In this document: piece by piece, positions 6,051 through 6,150 of the stretch | Layout of the letters: every line of letters begins with the position of its first letter | How positions within the stretch are numbered: position 1 is the stretch's first letter | Origin: Methylobacteriaceae bacterium | Lineage (GTDB): Bacteria > Pseudomonadota > Alphaproteobacteria > Rhizobiales > Beijerinckiaceae | Length of the DNA stretch: 6,150 nucleotides | NCBI GenBank assembly: GCA_019247255.1 | Contig: JAFAPJ010000638.1 | Location: forward strand, 1 to 6,150 | Reading direction: 5' to 3' | The notes under the pieces: model-generated | Database searches by the model: none | The model's input: only the letters and a program-made list of their open reading frames with translations | Told to the model about the DNA's origin: nothing | Made by a program: the position numbers and the translations under genes

Positions 6051-6150
6051 ATGTACTGGGTCTATATCCTTGCGAGCGGCAAACACGGAACACTCTATAT
6101 TGGAGTGACGAACGACCTGTCCGCCGCGTCTACCAGCATAAAAACAAGCT
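6051..6150 (+). pseudogene. Small GIY-YIG nuclease-family gene, 5' part, apparently frameshifted
   Basis: From ATG 6051 the frame reads MYWVYILASGKHGTLYIGVTNDL, the N-terminal half of a small single-domain GIY-YIG protein (the GIY element appears as VYI, and the YIG element is YIG at 16-18). Family members continue with a residue plus RRVYQHKNKL. Here that sequence appears in another frame (CGC CGC GTC TAC CAG CAT AAA AAC AAG, 6122-6148), while the ATG frame gives unrelated SAASTSIKTS. One base is missing around 6117-6121; loss of one G from CTGGTC would explain it. The conserved Arg of the domain is therefore lost from the start frame. This is either a pseudogene or a sequencing/assembly error. 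The segment is 50 of 100 bases G+C, well below its neighbours, which suggests acquisition. No clear Shine-Dalgarno is visible. The 3' end lies outside the window. Confidence 0.7.

Noticed and set aside
3283..6093. A 936-codon open frame on the minus strand across bamD and recN
   Set aside because: It lies opposite two unmistakable genes, its product is Arg/Gly/Leu-rich low-complexity sequence with no recognisable domain, and long antisense frames are expected where third-position G+C is very high.

Overview
The window is a GC-rich (roughly 70% G+C) stretch of alphaproteobacterial chromosome, most likely Hyphomicrobiales/Rhizobiales (Methylobacterium-, Microvirga- or Bosea-like). This rests on the gene order ftsA-ftsZ-lpxC-bamD-recN, on the alphaproteobacterial wording of FtsZ (N-terminal [14 protein letters not shown]-terminal IPAFLRR), and on a class of intergenic palindrome common in that order. 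The assignment comes from recalled family features, not from a search. All genes read on the + strand.

Layout: (1) 1-347, the last 114 codons of ftsA. (2) 348-408, a short gap with an 8-bp GNRA-capped hairpin and the ftsZ ribosome binding site. (3) 409-2088, ftsZ, with an intact GTPase core, a long Ala/Pro-rich linker and the C-terminal FtsA-binding peptide. (4) 2112-2148, a strong intrinsic terminator whose two arms are identical copies of a 12-bp palindrome; it closes the dcw (division and cell wall) operon. (5) 2149-2344, the lpxC control region: phased GTAA repeats, a plausible sigma-70-type promoter, a leader hairpin, two GANTC sites and an extended Shine-Dalgarno. (6) 2345-3289 lpxC, 3394-4290 bamD and 4303-5973 recN form a second transcription unit. 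(7) 5996-6029, a REP-like palindrome, followed at 6051 by the start of a small GIY-YIG nuclease gene that is about 50% G+C, appears to carry a 1-nt frameshift, and runs off the window.

FtsA and FtsZ build the division ring. LpxC commits precursor to lipid A and BamD helps insert outer-membrane proteins, so division genes sit beside outer-membrane biogenesis genes. RecN (double-strand-break repair) is carried at the end of the unit with no visible SOS operator of its own.

I see no clearly new multi-gene system. The core genes are ordinary housekeeping genes. The parts most worth a second look are the palindrome plus broken GIY-YIG gene at the right edge, the double-palindrome terminator, the structured lpxC leader, and an unusual cysteine cluster in FtsZ.
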